Origin: Sphingomonas sp. M1-B02
GTDB taxonomy: Bacteria; Pseudomonadota; Alphaproteobacteria; Sphingomonadales; Sphingomonadaceae
DNA length: 64,000 nt
Reading direction: 5' to 3'
NCBI RefSeq assembly: GCF_026167525.1
Contig: NZ_CP110679.1
Location: 1,612,001 to 1,676,000, forward strand
Of this stretch, positions 17,275 to 26,485 are shown in pieces. The notes below the pieces were generated by a model. The model was not told the DNA's origin. It saw nothing but the letters and a program-made list of their open reading frames with translations, and did not search any database. Made by a program: the position numbers and the translations under genes. Each line of letters begins with the position of its first letter. Position 1 is the stretch's first letter.

Positions 17275-17949
17275 ATGAATGTCTCCGGAAAGTATATCGC
17301 TTTGTGGGTAGTAGTTGCCCTGGCAGGGCAGCTTTCCAGCGTCTCGGCCTATGCCCAAGATGCGGCAGCCCCGGGCGCCGTGATCCCCGCCTCGAATGGC
17401 GCGGCGCGGTCGCAAGCAACGGCCTCCGCGGGCACTGCGACCCCAGGATATCGGGTCAATGCCGGAGACGAACTCAATATCTACGTCTGGGGCGAAGATC
17501 GCCTCCAGCGCGACGTCCGCGTTCTTCCGGACGGCTCCTTCGCGTTTCCGCTGGTCGGACAGGTCAGCGCGCTCGGCAAGTTGCCGATCGATATCGAGGC
17601 GATCCTGAGCGAGCGACTGCGCGAACAATATCGGGGCCAGGTTCCCAAGATCACCGTCTCTGTGAAAGCCGCCGACGGCCTTCAGTTTTCGGTAATGGGA
17701 CGGGTGAAGTCCCCGGGCGCCTTCGCGCCGGGCCGCTATGTTAATATTCTGGAAGCGTTGAGCCTTGCCGGGGGGCCGACCGAGTTCGCCAGCCTCGACA
17801 ATGTGGTGATCCTGCGCAAGCGGGGTACGCAGCTCGTGCCGCTTCGTGCGCGCCTTGCGCCGCTTTTCCGCACCGGCGTCAGCAGCGGCGATCTCGATCG
17901 ATCCGCCGTGATTGCGATTGAGCCGGGTGATACGGTCATCGTGCCTTAA
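17275..17949 (+). CDS. Polysaccharide export protein (Wza/EpsA-like, SLBB)
   Basis: A 224-residue periplasmic or outer-membrane protein. The signal peptide ends near SAYAQD; there is no lipobox, unlike classic Wza. The Poly_export domain is at about residues 60-140 (GYRVNAGDELNIYVWGEDRL, VLPDGSFAFPLVGQV, SVKAADGLQFSVMG) and a single SLBB-type domain follows (RVKSPGAF...VNILEALSLAGGPTEFASLDNVVILR). It ends with IEPGDTVIVP. It would form the outer-membrane exit channel or its periplasmic part. It heads a run of four genes (export protein, barrel, chain-length protein, kinase). Confidence 0.92.
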   Translation: MNVSGKYIALWVVVALAGQLSSVSAYAQDAAAPGAVIPASNGAARSQATASAGTATPGYRVNAGDELNIYVWGEDRLQRDVRVLPDGSFAFPLVGQVSALGKLPIDIEAILSERLREQYRGQVPKITVSVKAADGLQFSVMGRVKSPGAFAPGRYVNILEALSLAGGPTEFASLDNVVILRKRGTQLVPLRARLAPLFRTGVSSGDLDRSAVIAIEPGDTVIVP

Positions 17950-17974
17950 CCGGGCATCTTGGGGGGCAGTGAAA

Positions 17975-19189
17975 ATGACGGTAATGTTGAAGCGCGGTGA
18001 AAGCGCCGCGTTCGCGGTCGTGGTCTTGTTCGGAGGCTTTCATGCGTCCGATTGCCTGGCGCAGCGCAACGTATCTGCGGACGTGTCGGCCGGCGCTTCG
18101 TTCGCGACGAATCCATTCCTCTCGTCGGGCGACGAAACGAGCGGGGCGTCCGCATTCGTGGAAGTGGCGCCCCGGATTTCCGAGGAGAGCGAAATTTCGA
18201 CGTTTCGCCTGAGCGGGATCTTCCGGATAGAACCCTATGCACGGCGCTACACTACGGATGCCGTCGCTGGCATCGACCTTGACTTGACTCGCAAGCAGTC
18301 CGAGCGATTTGCGATCCGCGCTGGCGCGAGCGCCAATACCAATCGCTCAAGTGCATTGGACGCCCTGTTTTCGAACCGGAGTCTCAATACTCCTGGGGGC
18401 GCAGAAGCGCCGCAAATCAACGACGTGACCTTTATCGGACAAGCAGCTAGGACGACGACGATCGCGGTTCGTGCCGGCGCGACTTACCGACCCGGTCCAC
18501 GTGATATGGCGAGTGTTGATATTTCGGCGTCCGCTGCGCGCTTCGACACCAATAATCTGGCGGAGTATAATTTCGCTTCCCAGAACTTCGCATATTCCCG
18601 CTCGGTGTCCGAGCGCATGTGGCTGAGCTTCATGCTGGCATTTAGCGAGGTGGATTATCTGCGTGGGGAAGCCGGGGATGGCTTCAGCGTCACGCCTATG
18701 TTGGGCGGCGAGATGCAGTTGTCGTCCGGCCTAAAAGCGTCGCTCAACGTGGGTTTAACCTACTCGCGCTCGAGACTTCCCACCGGATCTATGTCCGAAA
18801 CGACTGCATTCGCGGCACGGGGAAGCCTCTGTAACACCGGGGAACGAACAGAGATTTGCTTTAATGCCGATCGGGGCGTCCAGCCTACTGCCTTGGGCGG
18901 GTTGCGCACGATGGACAATGTCTCGCTTTCGCTGAGTCGCCAGGTTGGAATTAAGGATCGTTTGCGGCTCAGCGCCAATTATACGCGCAGCGGCGAAGGC
19001 GCTGGGCCGACGACGATCGGCGCTGCGTCCTTCTTGGGCGGTACGGTCGACATTTCGCGCCAGATCAGTCCCCGGATTTCCGTTTTCGGTTCGGCAACCT
19101 ATGCCGACATATATGAGGACCTAGTGTCGCGGAAGGCAAACGTTCAGGTGCGGGCGGGCTTCCGACTTCGAGTGGGATCGACTGAATGA
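17975..19189 (+). CDS. Outer-membrane beta-barrel protein of the EPS locus
   Basis: A 404-residue protein. ATG 17975 is chosen over 17912 because GGGGGG precedes it and a signal peptide begins there (ending near CLAQ). The mature chain shows alternating beta-strand pattern throughout (for example FRLSGIFRIEPYARRYTT, RISVFGSATYADIY) and ends with FRLRVGSTE. Proteins like this are found between Wza-like and Wzz-like genes in sphingomonad and PEP-CTERM loci and may serve as an outer-membrane secretion pore. Its stop overlaps the next start (ATGA). Confidence 0.8.
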   Translation: MTVMLKRGESAAFAVVVLFGGFHASDCLAQRNVSADVSAGASFATNPFLSSGDETSGASAFVEVAPRISEESEISTFRLSGIFRIEPYARRYTTDAVAGIDLDLTRKQSERFAIRAGASANTNRSSALDALFSNRSLNTPGGAEAPQINDVTFIGQAARTTTIAVRAGATYRPGPRDMASVDISASAARFDTNNLAEYNFASQNFAYSRSVSERMWLSFMLAFSEVDYLRGEAGDGFSVTPMLGGEMQLSSGLKASLNVGLTYSRSRLPTGSMSETTAFAARGSLCNTGERTEICFNADRGVQPTALGGLRTMDNVSLSLSRQVGIKDRLRLSANYTRSGEGAGPTTIGAASFLGGTVDISRQISPRISVFGSATYADIYEDLVSRKANVQVRAGFRLRVGSTE

Positions 19190-20670
19190 ACAGCGTAGGC
19201 TTTGGCGAGAACGAAGGAGCTTCGGAGGCTGGAGAGAATTTTATCGGGCAGATTCCGTCGATCTTGTGGCAGCGCAAGTGGTGGATGATTTTCTCGATCC
19301 TGCTGGGAATAGCGGCGGCCGCCGCAGCCATATATCTCCTGCCCACAATCTATCGCTCGAGCGCGGTGATCCTGGTCCAGTCGCCCAAGCTCCCCGGTGA
19401 CCTCGTCGGCGCCAGTCAGCCGGACAATGTGGATCGTCGCGTCGCGCGGATTCGTGAACAGATCACCAGCCGGCCCGACCTGCTCGCCCTGATCGACACG
19501 CACGGCCTCTATCCAGGAGAGCGCGCCCGCCAGCCCCTTTCCGAAATCGTCGAGAAGATGCGGTCGGCGATCGTGTTGACCCCGGCTGCGAGCGCAACGG
19601 GCGAAGGATCCAGCGACAAGACGATCTCATTCGAACTGTCCTTCGACTATCCGCAACCGGCGCAGGCCCAAGCGGTTGCTCAGGATCTGGTGACGCAGAT
19701 ACTCGAGCTCGACGCCAGCCAGAATTCGACGCAGGCGGCGAGCACCGTCCAGTTTCTATCCGACCAGTCCAACGAACTTCAGCGCCAGATCAGCGCCCTC
19801 GAAGGACAGATCGCATCGATCAGCGCGCGGAATGGGCGTGCTTTGTCCGGCGGCGCTCCGGTGATGACCAATTCCGGGGGATTGGAAGTACAAATTTCTA
19901 CGCTGCAGCGGGAAAACGCCCAGCTGCGTGCGCAGCGTCAGGCCGCATCCATCGTCGATGATCGCGATCCCGGTGTCGCTGCAGCGGAAGCACAATATTC
20001 GGCGGTTCGCGCAATCTATTCAGATCAACATCCCGACGTGATCGCTGCCCGCCAGCGTATCGAGGAAGCCAAGGCGCAGGCCCGCACGAAGCCGAAGGCC
20101 TCGATATCAAATCAGATCGAGCAGCAGATCGCTTTTAACGAGTCGCAGATCGCCGCGTTGCAGGCGTCGCGCGGCAGAGAGAGCGCTCAGATTGCCACCG
20201 CTTTGGAGGCGCAATCCAGGGGCCCACTGGCCGAGCAGCAGATCGCGCAGCTCCAGCAGCGGCTTACCGGCTTGAACGAACAGATGAAGTCGGTTTCGGG
20301 CCGGCTTCTGGCGGCGAGGGCGGGCGTTCGCGCCGACGACGAGCAGATGGGTCAGCGTCTGTCGATCGTCGAGCCCCCGATCATTCCCGATACGCCGCAT
20401 TCGCCGAACCGGTTATTGCTAGGTGGCCTGGGTGCCGGGGGCGGTATTCTGCTGGGCCTGCTGCTCGCCTTTGCCGTTGAAATGATACTTCGTCCTGTGC
20501 GGAGTCCCCAGATGCTCAGCGCAATTCTGGGCGAAGCGCCACTGGCGGCGATTCCGATCATCCGTTCGAAATCGGCGTCCGCGCGGCGCCGCGGCCAGCG
20601 CGGATGGTTCGGTAGGCTCCTCAAGCGTAAGCGCCACGGTCGTGGCCAAGGAACGCCCCTCGATGATTAA
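19186..20670 (+). CDS. Chain-length determinant / Wzz-GumC family protein
   Basis: A 494-residue inner-membrane protein. The first membrane segment is at residues 34-53 (MIFSILLGIAAAAAAIYLLP), followed by a Wzz domain, then long coiled coils (about residues 180-400, rich in Gln, Glu and Ala). The Pro-rich motif PPIIPDTPHSPNRL precedes the second membrane segment (LGGLGAGGGILLGLLLAFAVEMIL). The cytoplasmic tail is very basic. It is expected to set polysaccharide chain length together with the kinase encoded directly downstream, whose frame begins within this gene's last 29 bases. Confidence 0.92.
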   Translation: MNSVGFGENEGASEAGENFIGQIPSILWQRKWWMIFSILLGIAAAAAAIYLLPTIYRSSAVILVQSPKLPGDLVGASQPDNVDRRVARIREQITSRPDLLALIDTHGLYPGERARQPLSEIVEKMRSAIVLTPAASATGEGSSDKTISFELSFDYPQPAQAQAVAQDLVTQILELDASQNSTQAASTVQFLSDQSNELQRQISALEGQIASISARNGRALSGGAPVMTNSGGLEVQISTLQRENAQLRAQRQAASIVDDRDPGVAAAEAQYSAVRAIYSDQHPDVIAARQRIEEAKAQARTKPKASISNQIEQQIAFNESQIAALQASRGRESAQIATALEAQSRGPLAEQQIAQLQQRLTGLNEQMKSVSGRLLAARAGVRADDEQMGQRLSIVEPPIIPDTPHSPNRLLLGGLGAGGGILLGLLLAFAVEMILRPVRSPQMLSAILGEAPLAAIPIIRSKSASARRRGQRGWFGRLLKRKRHGRGQGTPLDD

Positions 20671-21430
20671 TCACCCGGCCACCGGCGGCCTCCCCGCCCT
20701 CAGCAGCCTTCCGATATTCTCGCCCGAACTGGAGACGATCAATCGTCGCCACATCATCGGCTTCGAAACCCGCAACGCGGATTCTCGCCCGTTCAACCTG
20801 CTGAGGACGCAGGTTTCGAAGAAATGCACGGCGAATGGCTGGTCGGTCATCGGCGTGACGTCCGCTGAACCGGCCGCGGGCAAGTCATTCGTGTCGCTGA
20901 ATCTGGCGGCTTCGATGGCGCGCGTCGGGGATCAGCCGGTATATTTGCTCGATCTCGATCTGACGCGCGCATCGGTGGCCCGTTACATGGGCATGACGCC
21001 GGAGTTCGGTTTGTCCGACTATCTGAGCGGCGAAGTCGATTCGCTGTCGGCGCTCGGCTGGCGCGTAGAAGCGACCAATTTGGCGGTCTTCCCGACGGTT
21101 CATCCCGTCAGGAACAACGCCGAATTACTTTCTGGACCGCATTTTCGCAGCTTGATCGACACGATCCGGGCGCATGACGGGCAAGGGATCGTCATCTGCG
21201 ATCTGCCCCCTGCCTTTGCCAATGACGATGCGATGATCGTGATCCAGCAATTGGATGCCTATCTGCTCGTCGTCGATGGCAGCAAGACGACGCGTCGGCA
21301 GGTCATCGAGAGCCGCGCGATGTTCGAGCCAACGCCGCTTCTCGGAACCGTACTCAATCGCTACCAAGGCGGAGTGACGGATCCGTACGGCTACAGTGGC
21401 TATTCGCAGGCCTATCGCAAATATTATTAG
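20642..21430 (+). CDS. Cytoplasmic BY-type tyrosine kinase (CpsD/ExoP C-half)
   Basis: A protein of up to 262 residues starting at GTG 20642, overlapping the Wzz-type gene; ATG 20663 is an alternative. It has the BY-kinase nucleotide motifs: Walker A in VTSAEPAAGKSFVSLNLA, Walker A' in VYLLDLDLTRASV and Walker B in IVICDLPPA. The C-terminal cluster has six Tyr residues (DPYGYSGYSQAYRKYY), the usual autophosphorylation site. Kinase and membrane adaptor are thus split into two proteins here. Phosphorylation cycling would control polymer length and export. A shared terminator follows at 21549. Confidence 0.9.
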   Translation: MAKERPSMINHPATGGLPALSSLPIFSPELETINRRHIIGFETRNADSRPFNLLRTQVSKKCTANGWSVIGVTSAEPAAGKSFVSLNLAASMARVGDQPVYLLDLDLTRASVARYMGMTPEFGLSDYLSGEVDSLSALGWRVEATNLAVFPTVHPVRNNAELLSGPHFRSLIDTIRAHDGQGIVICDLPPAFANDDAMIVIQQLDAYLLVVDGSKTTRRQVIESRAMFEPTPLLGTVLNRYQGGVTDPYGYSGYSQAYRKYY

Positions 21431-21548
21431 AACGCGGCGATACTCTCGGCGTGAACTGAAAGCGATCGGGGCGATGTAATCGCCGCGGGTTGGCGCGGCC
21501 TGCCCGCGCGGCGGACGCGGATGTCAGCGAAGCATTCCGGACGCAAAA

Positions 21549-21578
21549 AAACCGGGGCAATTGGATTGCCCCGGTTTT
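21549..21578. terminator. Bidirectional intrinsic terminator
   Basis: AAACCGGGGCAA (21549-21560) pairs with TTGCCCCGGTTT (21566-21577) across a 5-base loop. A T-run follows on the plus strand and an A-run precedes it, giving T on the minus strand. It can end both the kinase transcript and the convergent PEPxxWA gene. Confidence 0.9.
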
Positions 21579-21598
21579 CTTCTGCATTGATCATGCAA

Positions 21599-22258
21599 TT
21601 AGTTGAACGCGATACGCCCGCGAGCTGCAGTCGGGCTACGACGGCGCATAAAGCCACCGATCACACCGAAGCCCAGCAGCATCATCGCCCACGTTGCAGG
21701 CTCAGGAACGGCAGCAACCGAAGTCGATGAGAAGCCGAACGAGTCAGCGTTCGAAGTCGGGCTGCCGTTGAAGGTAACCTGTGCCGTGGTGTTGTCGCTG
21801 AACATTGCGGTCAGCGTGTTCGTGCCGTTGAACAATGCGGTACGGAAGTCCGCGCTGCTGCCGGGGCCGAAGTTCACCGTGAACGTTGAGTAGGCGCCCG
21901 GATCAAAGTCGGTAGCGTCGTAGGTCAGCGTCGCGAGCTTGCTCGAGAAGGATACGCTCGGAGCGGACATGCTGGGCTGATTGTCGACTCCGGGATTGAA
22001 GCTTCCGCCGCCGAAGTTCGAGAGCGCTGTGATCGTCGACGACGTGGTTGCGTCAAGCGAGAGTACAAGTGAGAGCAAATACGGAGTTGTCGCCGAACCC
22101 GGCGTGGTGTTTACCACGCGGAACTTCGGAGTATCGTCATTGCCGCCGCCGTTGGGCGACTGCAACGGCGCACCAACCTCGACCAAGAACTCGCCGGCGT
22201 TAGCAGGCGATGCGATGGCGGCTGCAATTGCCGCGCCCAGTACGAATACCCTCTTCAT
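21599..22258 (-). CDS. PEPxxWA-CTERM sorting domain protein (4)
   Basis: A 219-residue protein starting at ATG 22258, with GGGAG 8 bases upstream; an earlier TTG at 22273 is less likely. The signal peptide is MKRVFVLGAAIAAAIASPANA. The mature part is a Thr/Ser/Asn-rich beta-type domain without Cys or a catalytic motif. The C-terminal signal is VPEPATWAMMLLGFGVIGGFMRRR followed by a 13-residue basic tail. It is convergent with the kinase gene and shares its terminator. As the only PEPxxWA gene directly beside the export operon it is a candidate structural partner of the exopolysaccharide. Confidence 0.9.
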   Translation of the reverse strand: MKRVFVLGAAIAAAIASPANAGEFLVEVGAPLQSPNGGGNDDTPKFRVVNTTPGSATTPYLLSLVLSLDATTSSTITALSNFGGGSFNPGVDNQPSMSAPSVSFSSKLATLTYDATDFDPGAYSTFTVNFGPGSSADFRTALFNGTNTLTAMFSDNTTAQVTFNGSPTSNADSFGFSSTSVAAVPEPATWAMMLLGFGVIGGFMRRRSPTAARGRIAFN

Positions 22259-22489
22259 TCCCTTATCTCCCAAGCAGTAAAACCCGGCAAACCGGGCTCA
22301 CTAATCCACGTTAATAGAAACCAAAAAAACGGATGTGACGACTCGCCTCGGAACGCCCGTTAATTTTTCGTTAGCGCTCTCAGTAGGATGAGTCGACCTC
22401 TTATTACGCTAATCTGCAGACGTTTCCCTTTTCGGGACAGAACGATCGAGCCTGAGCGCAGGGACCTACCAATATGTAGGCGCGTAAGC

Positions 22490-23731
22490 TCATTCTTCGA
22501 AGGTTATCAAATCCGGTGCAGACATAACCTGTCTCGAAGTGAAGCGCTCGAAAAGTGGCCTGACTGCGTGGTCAATGTCAAATTCGACCGCAACCCGCTG
22601 CTTCGCGCCGCGAGCGAGACGGTTTCGCAAACTTTCATCGACACAGATGCGGCGAAGCGCGTCCGCGAGACGTTCCCAATCGCCCGGCGCAAAAAGAATA
22701 CCCGTTCCATTAGGTTCCACGAGTTCCGGTATTCCAGCGACCCAGCTCGATACAACTGGCTTTCCTAAACCCAACGCCTCGATGAGGACCATGGGCAGTC
22801 CCTCCATGAGGCTTGGCAGAACTAGAACGTCAGCCTCGGCAATCCGCGTCAGCGTCTCCAACTCGTCGAGGCGGCCCGTGAGCTCGACGCGTTCGACCAA
22901 GTCGTAGTCACGCACGGTGCGTGCTAGAGCAGGGCCTTCAGGGCCGTCGCCCACAAGGACCAGCTTGGCGTCGATGCCTTCTGCGACGATCCGGCGAAAT
23001 GCACTCAAGAGGCCTGCATGGCCCTTTTCGGGCGATAACCGACCTACGCAGATAATCGACAATGGACCCGCGGGGCTTAGTTGCTTCGCCGTTGGCAGCT
23101 GCGCAAATTCGAGCCCGCATCGCGTGACGAAGATCTTCTCCCACTGATCGGGTTGCACCATTCGCATTGCCTGGGCCTTCATAAACCAGGACGCGCAAGA
23201 CACGAAGCTCGCCTGCCTCACCTTGTCGCCAAGCAATGCGCCGGCCGGATAGTCTGTCTCCGAGATACCGTGGACGGTGAAGCTCCAGGATATTCCGAGA
23301 AACTTGGCTGCGAGGAGCCCGACCGTCGCTCCGCTATTTGCGAAATGGCTATGGATGTGGGTCGATCCCGCCTTGCGGACATGGCCCGCCAATATGATGG
23401 CTTCGACCAGATGAAAAAGCGCCCAGAAAAACGACCGCAACCCCGGTACGCGGTGACTAAGCGCGAGGCGCAGCGACTTCGAAAACCGGATTGGATTGAG
23501 GAAAATCGCCCGGACACATTCAGCGCCAATCTGAACGAAGGGTGTAGCCTGGACGACCCTTGTCACGCGGCGTTCCTCAAGGTCGATCTGGCTGTCGTTC
23601 AACGAATCAGTTGCGCGGATGGAAACCGTCTCGATCGAAATGCCACGGCGGCGCAAAGCGGCAATCTCGCGCCGGATGAACGTGTGAGAAGGCGCGGGAT
23701 ATTCACTGACGACGTAGGTTATCCGCGTCAT
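22490..23731 (-). CDS. Glycosyltransferase family 4 protein (WcaL/AmsK-like)
   Basis: A 413-residue GT-B enzyme. The start MTRITYVVSEYPAPSHTFIRREI is typical of the colanic acid WcaL and amylovoran AmsK group. The nucleotide-sugar half shows ICVGRLSPEKGHAGLLSAF, LVLVGDGPE and the EX7E motif in SLMEGLPMVLIEALGLGKPVV near residue 330. It probably adds a late sugar of the repeat unit. It overlaps the upstream GT2 gene by 4 bases (ATGA), and both follow the flippase gene in one minus-strand transcript. Confidence 0.9.
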   Translation of the reverse strand: MTRITYVVSEYPAPSHTFIRREIAALRRRGISIETVSIRATDSLNDSQIDLEERRVTRVVQATPFVQIGAECVRAIFLNPIRFSKSLRLALSHRVPGLRSFFWALFHLVEAIILAGHVRKAGSTHIHSHFANSGATVGLLAAKFLGISWSFTVHGISETDYPAGALLGDKVRQASFVSCASWFMKAQAMRMVQPDQWEKIFVTRCGLEFAQLPTAKQLSPAGPLSIICVGRLSPEKGHAGLLSAFRRIVAEGIDAKLVLVGDGPEGPALARTVRDYDLVERVELTGRLDELETLTRIAEADVLVLPSLMEGLPMVLIEALGLGKPVVSSWVAGIPELVEPNGTGILFAPGDWERLADALRRICVDESLRNRLARGAKQRVAVEFDIDHAVRPLFERFTSRQVMSAPDLITFEE

Positions 23732-24705
23732 TTATAGGTTACCGCGTGCCGCTGGACGCCCCGAGCGGACCTGAACAGCCAGATCATCAGGCCGGCCAAT
23801 TCCGCCCCCTTGCCAACAGTGAACAATGCTGCTTTTCGCCAACCCAGCGATCGCGAAAGTCGAGCGATTTGAAGCAGCCATGCGGCCGGCGCCAGGAACA
23901 GCCAGAGCGGGTGGGCGAACGCCGCCAGGAAGATCCCCCCGATCGGGACCAGCCCGGCCCAGAAGAGCGCGCGTCGCAATTCCGACGCATAGAGGCGCTC
24001 GTCACGATCGGACGAAGCGTGCCACGCCTGCGCATAGCCGATCCCACTTCGTGTCGCGCGCTTCCACCACTGCCCGAAGCTCATCATTGCCGCGTCGTGA
24101 GTCGTCATCGGCGAGTCCAGGCGCCACACCTTCCAGCCCAGCCCGCGGATGCGCGCGCACATTTCAGGCTCCTCGCCCGCCATCAAGGAGGTGTCGAACC
24201 CACCGGCAGTATCGAACACGCTTCGCCTCACCAAGAAATCCCCGCCGCACGCCCGCGCTTCCCCGATCGGGGTGTCCCACTCCTGATCGCAGACCTTGTT
24301 GTAGAAACTCGCATCTGGAAATCGCTCGCGCCGCCGGCCGCAGGCAATGGCAACGTCGGGCCTCGCATCCAGGAACCTCGCTGCCGTCGCGATCCAATCG
24401 CGATCGACCTCGCAATCGCCGTCCACGAATTGAATGAACTTGCATCCGGGCTGCACCAACGCGGCCTTCCAAGCGCCCTCATTTCGCGCGCGGGCAGCGC
24501 CGAAAGGCGTGGCTGGATCCAACGCGACCACCTCCGCGCCATGCACGGCGGCAAGCTCGACGCTGCCATCGGACGACCCACTATCGACATAGACGATGGC
24601 GAGCTGTTGCGCGGCGAGCGACAGCAGGCACCTGCGCAGCCGCTCCCCCTCGTTGCGGCCGATGACCACGGCCACGACACGCCCTGTGGAACTCGCGTCA
24701 GCCAC
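23728..24705 (-). CDS. Glycosyltransferase family 2 protein
   Basis: A 325-residue enzyme with a GT2 fold: VVAVVIGRNEGERLRRCL, YVDSGSSDGSV, and FVDGDCEVDRDWI as the metal-binding motif near residue 95. ACGGDFLVRRSVFDTAGGF and the EEPEMCAR motif follow. Hydrophobic segments in the last 100 residues (GLVPIGGIFLAAFAHPLWLFL) suggest membrane attachment. The start lies 6 bases after the flippase stop, and the end overlaps the GT4 start. The donor sugar is unknown. Confidence 0.9.
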   Translation of the reverse strand: MADASSTGRVVAVVIGRNEGERLRRCLLSLAAQQLAIVYVDSGSSDGSVELAAVHGAEVVALDPATPFGAARARNEGAWKAALVQPGCKFIQFVDGDCEVDRDWIATAARFLDARPDVAIACGRRRERFPDASFYNKVCDQEWDTPIGEARACGGDFLVRRSVFDTAGGFDTSLMAGEEPEMCARIRGLGWKVWRLDSPMTTHDAAMMSFGQWWKRATRSGIGYAQAWHASSDRDERLYASELRRALFWAGLVPIGGIFLAAFAHPLWLFLAPAAWLLQIARLSRSLGWRKAALFTVGKGAELAGLMIWLFRSARGVQRHAVTYK

Positions 24706-24711
24706 CGGATC

Positions 24712-26103
24712 TCATCGGAAATGCGGCCAAAGCGGGAAGCTTTCGACAAGGCCCAATTGGAACACGACAAAACGCATCAAAGCGGCCAGGGCGAAGAACG
24801 CGAAGGTGCACGTAAGGTCCTGACGAATGAAGGAGAGGTGCGCGCGAATTTGCAGAGCGCTCAAAGCGATATATCGAACCCCGTCACCTAAAGCCAATAC
24901 GATCAGCGCAGCGAATATTCCGTAGTGCGCCAGCATCGGCGGCAGGCATAGGACGATCCAAACCAGCTTGGCGAAGTTTCCGACGGCGATGGATTTCGGC
25001 CGGCCGATCCCCAATAATATTGCGTCCGTGACGGATGCGAGAATAGCAAACCACACGCCCAGGATCATGATCGGCAGCATGAGGCCGGCCACGCGATACC
25101 GCTCGTCGTACAGCAGGTGAATGACTGGCTCGCTCAGGGCCAGGCCGACCGCCAAGACGACCGCGACGAGCATCATGGCTGCAAATCTTGTCTTCGCGAT
25201 CGTCTGTCGGAGCTCATGCCCCTGCCGGCCGGACGAGGCCACGCGCGGGAATATGACCAGATTGGCCACTCTTTGCATTAAAAGGGAAGCGGCATCCGCG
25301 AAAGTCCGTGCGATGCCATAAAGCCCGAGCAGCGCGAATGGTATTGCCCCGGCGAAATAGAGCCGATCAAAATTGGTGGAGACGAAATAGATCAGCGTGG
25401 CGAAAAATACCCACTTCCCGAAAGAGAAAACTTCGCGCGCGTAGTTTCGCTCGAGAGCCAGATCAGGCCGCACGCCCTTGTAGATGAAGAAGCTGCAGAC
25501 CACGGTGAAGCCGGTAGAAAATACCAGTCCAAGAATCAGAGCCCATACGGACGGGGCATAAAATGCCAGCGCGATATGAATGATCGCAGAGCCGAGCGAG
25601 GTGAGCAGCTCGAATGTCGCGAATTTTTTGATATGGCCATGCTTCTGCAGCAGAAATTGCGATGGCGACGTAAAGCCGGATATCAGGAACGTTAGTGCTG
25701 CAACAGGAAGCAAATGAATTAGCGCGGGATTCTCATAGAGGTTGGATATCGGCAGGGTAAGGATGAGGGATACGGCAAACAGCAAGACCCCTCGCATGAT
25801 CTGGATGGTCCAGGCCGTGCTGTAGAACGGACGTTCCGCGCCTTTCGGATTGTTGACGATGCTCTGCCCGACCCCAACGTCGGTCAGCAACTCGCCACCG
25901 GTTCTGAGCGAGTTGATGACGACCATCATCCCCAGCAGTTGCGGATCGAGCAGGCGGGCAAGGACGATGTTTGTGAACAACCGCAGGATCTGCTGACCGG
26001 CAAAGGACACGGAAACCCAGCCCGCTTGCGCGAGCGCGACGGCGTGCCAGCCGCCCAACATGTTCAGGTTCAGTCGGGCCTTCAAAGCCGTGAGCATGCT
26101 CAT
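24712..26103 (-). CDS. Polysaccharide flippase (Wzx-like, MOP superfamily)
   Basis: A 463-residue polytopic protein with about 12 to 14 hydrophobic segments. The N-terminal pattern (GWVSVSFAGQQILRLFTNIVLARLLDPQLLGMMVVINSL) is that of Polysacc_synt transporters. Further hallmarks are GQSIVNNP, SPSQFLLQKHG, FSFGKWVFFATLIYFVSTNFDRLYFAGAI and VFPRVASSGRQ. It would move the lipid-linked repeat unit across the inner membrane for polymerisation by the Wzy-type protein at 35460. It is the first gene of a flippase-GT2-GT4 run. Confidence 0.92.
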   Translation of the reverse strand: MSMLTALKARLNLNMLGGWHAVALAQAGWVSVSFAGQQILRLFTNIVLARLLDPQLLGMMVVINSLRTGGELLTDVGVGQSIVNNPKGAERPFYSTAWTIQIMRGVLLFAVSLILTLPISNLYENPALIHLLPVAALTFLISGFTSPSQFLLQKHGHIKKFATFELLTSLGSAIIHIALAFYAPSVWALILGLVFSTGFTVVCSFFIYKGVRPDLALERNYAREVFSFGKWVFFATLIYFVSTNFDRLYFAGAIPFALLGLYGIARTFADAASLLMQRVANLVIFPRVASSGRQGHELRQTIAKTRFAAMMLVAVVLAVGLALSEPVIHLLYDERYRVAGLMLPIMILGVWFAILASVTDAILLGIGRPKSIAVGNFAKLVWIVLCLPPMLAHYGIFAALIVLALGDGVRYIALSALQIRAHLSFIRQDLTCTFAFFALAALMRFVVFQLGLVESFPLWPHFR

Positions 26104-26485
26104 CTCAATCGCGCGAAGGAGCGAGCCGCCCGCAGCCGCAATGCGACATTCGAGGATCCGCAGGCCCGAACGTCTCCCGGAGACGCCAGTTCGCGGCGCC
26201 CCCCCGACGCGCCGACAATCGCAACCATACTCGACAAATTGTTGCTCCGCTCCGTGCCACTATGCGCCGCCCTCAACACGCGCCGCCGTCCCCATCCACG
26301 CCGTCGATTCCGAAGTCCAGCGATGTCTCGGTTCAAATGCCAGTTTTGCCTTTCATACCCATTAAGGTTGCGCAGGCGGCCACGGCTGAGCCCTGGAACA
26401 CTGATTTTTAACCAAGCACGGATACCGAGAATTATCGAAGCGAATGGTATTCCTCCTTTCAAGTGCTCTCTGGGAAACTTAAATC
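26104..26485. promoter_or_regulatory. Divergent upstream region of flippase and DUF1996 gene B
   Basis: This 382-base stretch separates two divergent genes. A 120-codon minus frame covers it but has no recognisable domain and is Arg-rich, so I treat it as non-coding. The right end is AT-richer and includes CCTCCTTT close to the DUF1996 start. Promoters for both genes are expected here. Confidence 0.45.
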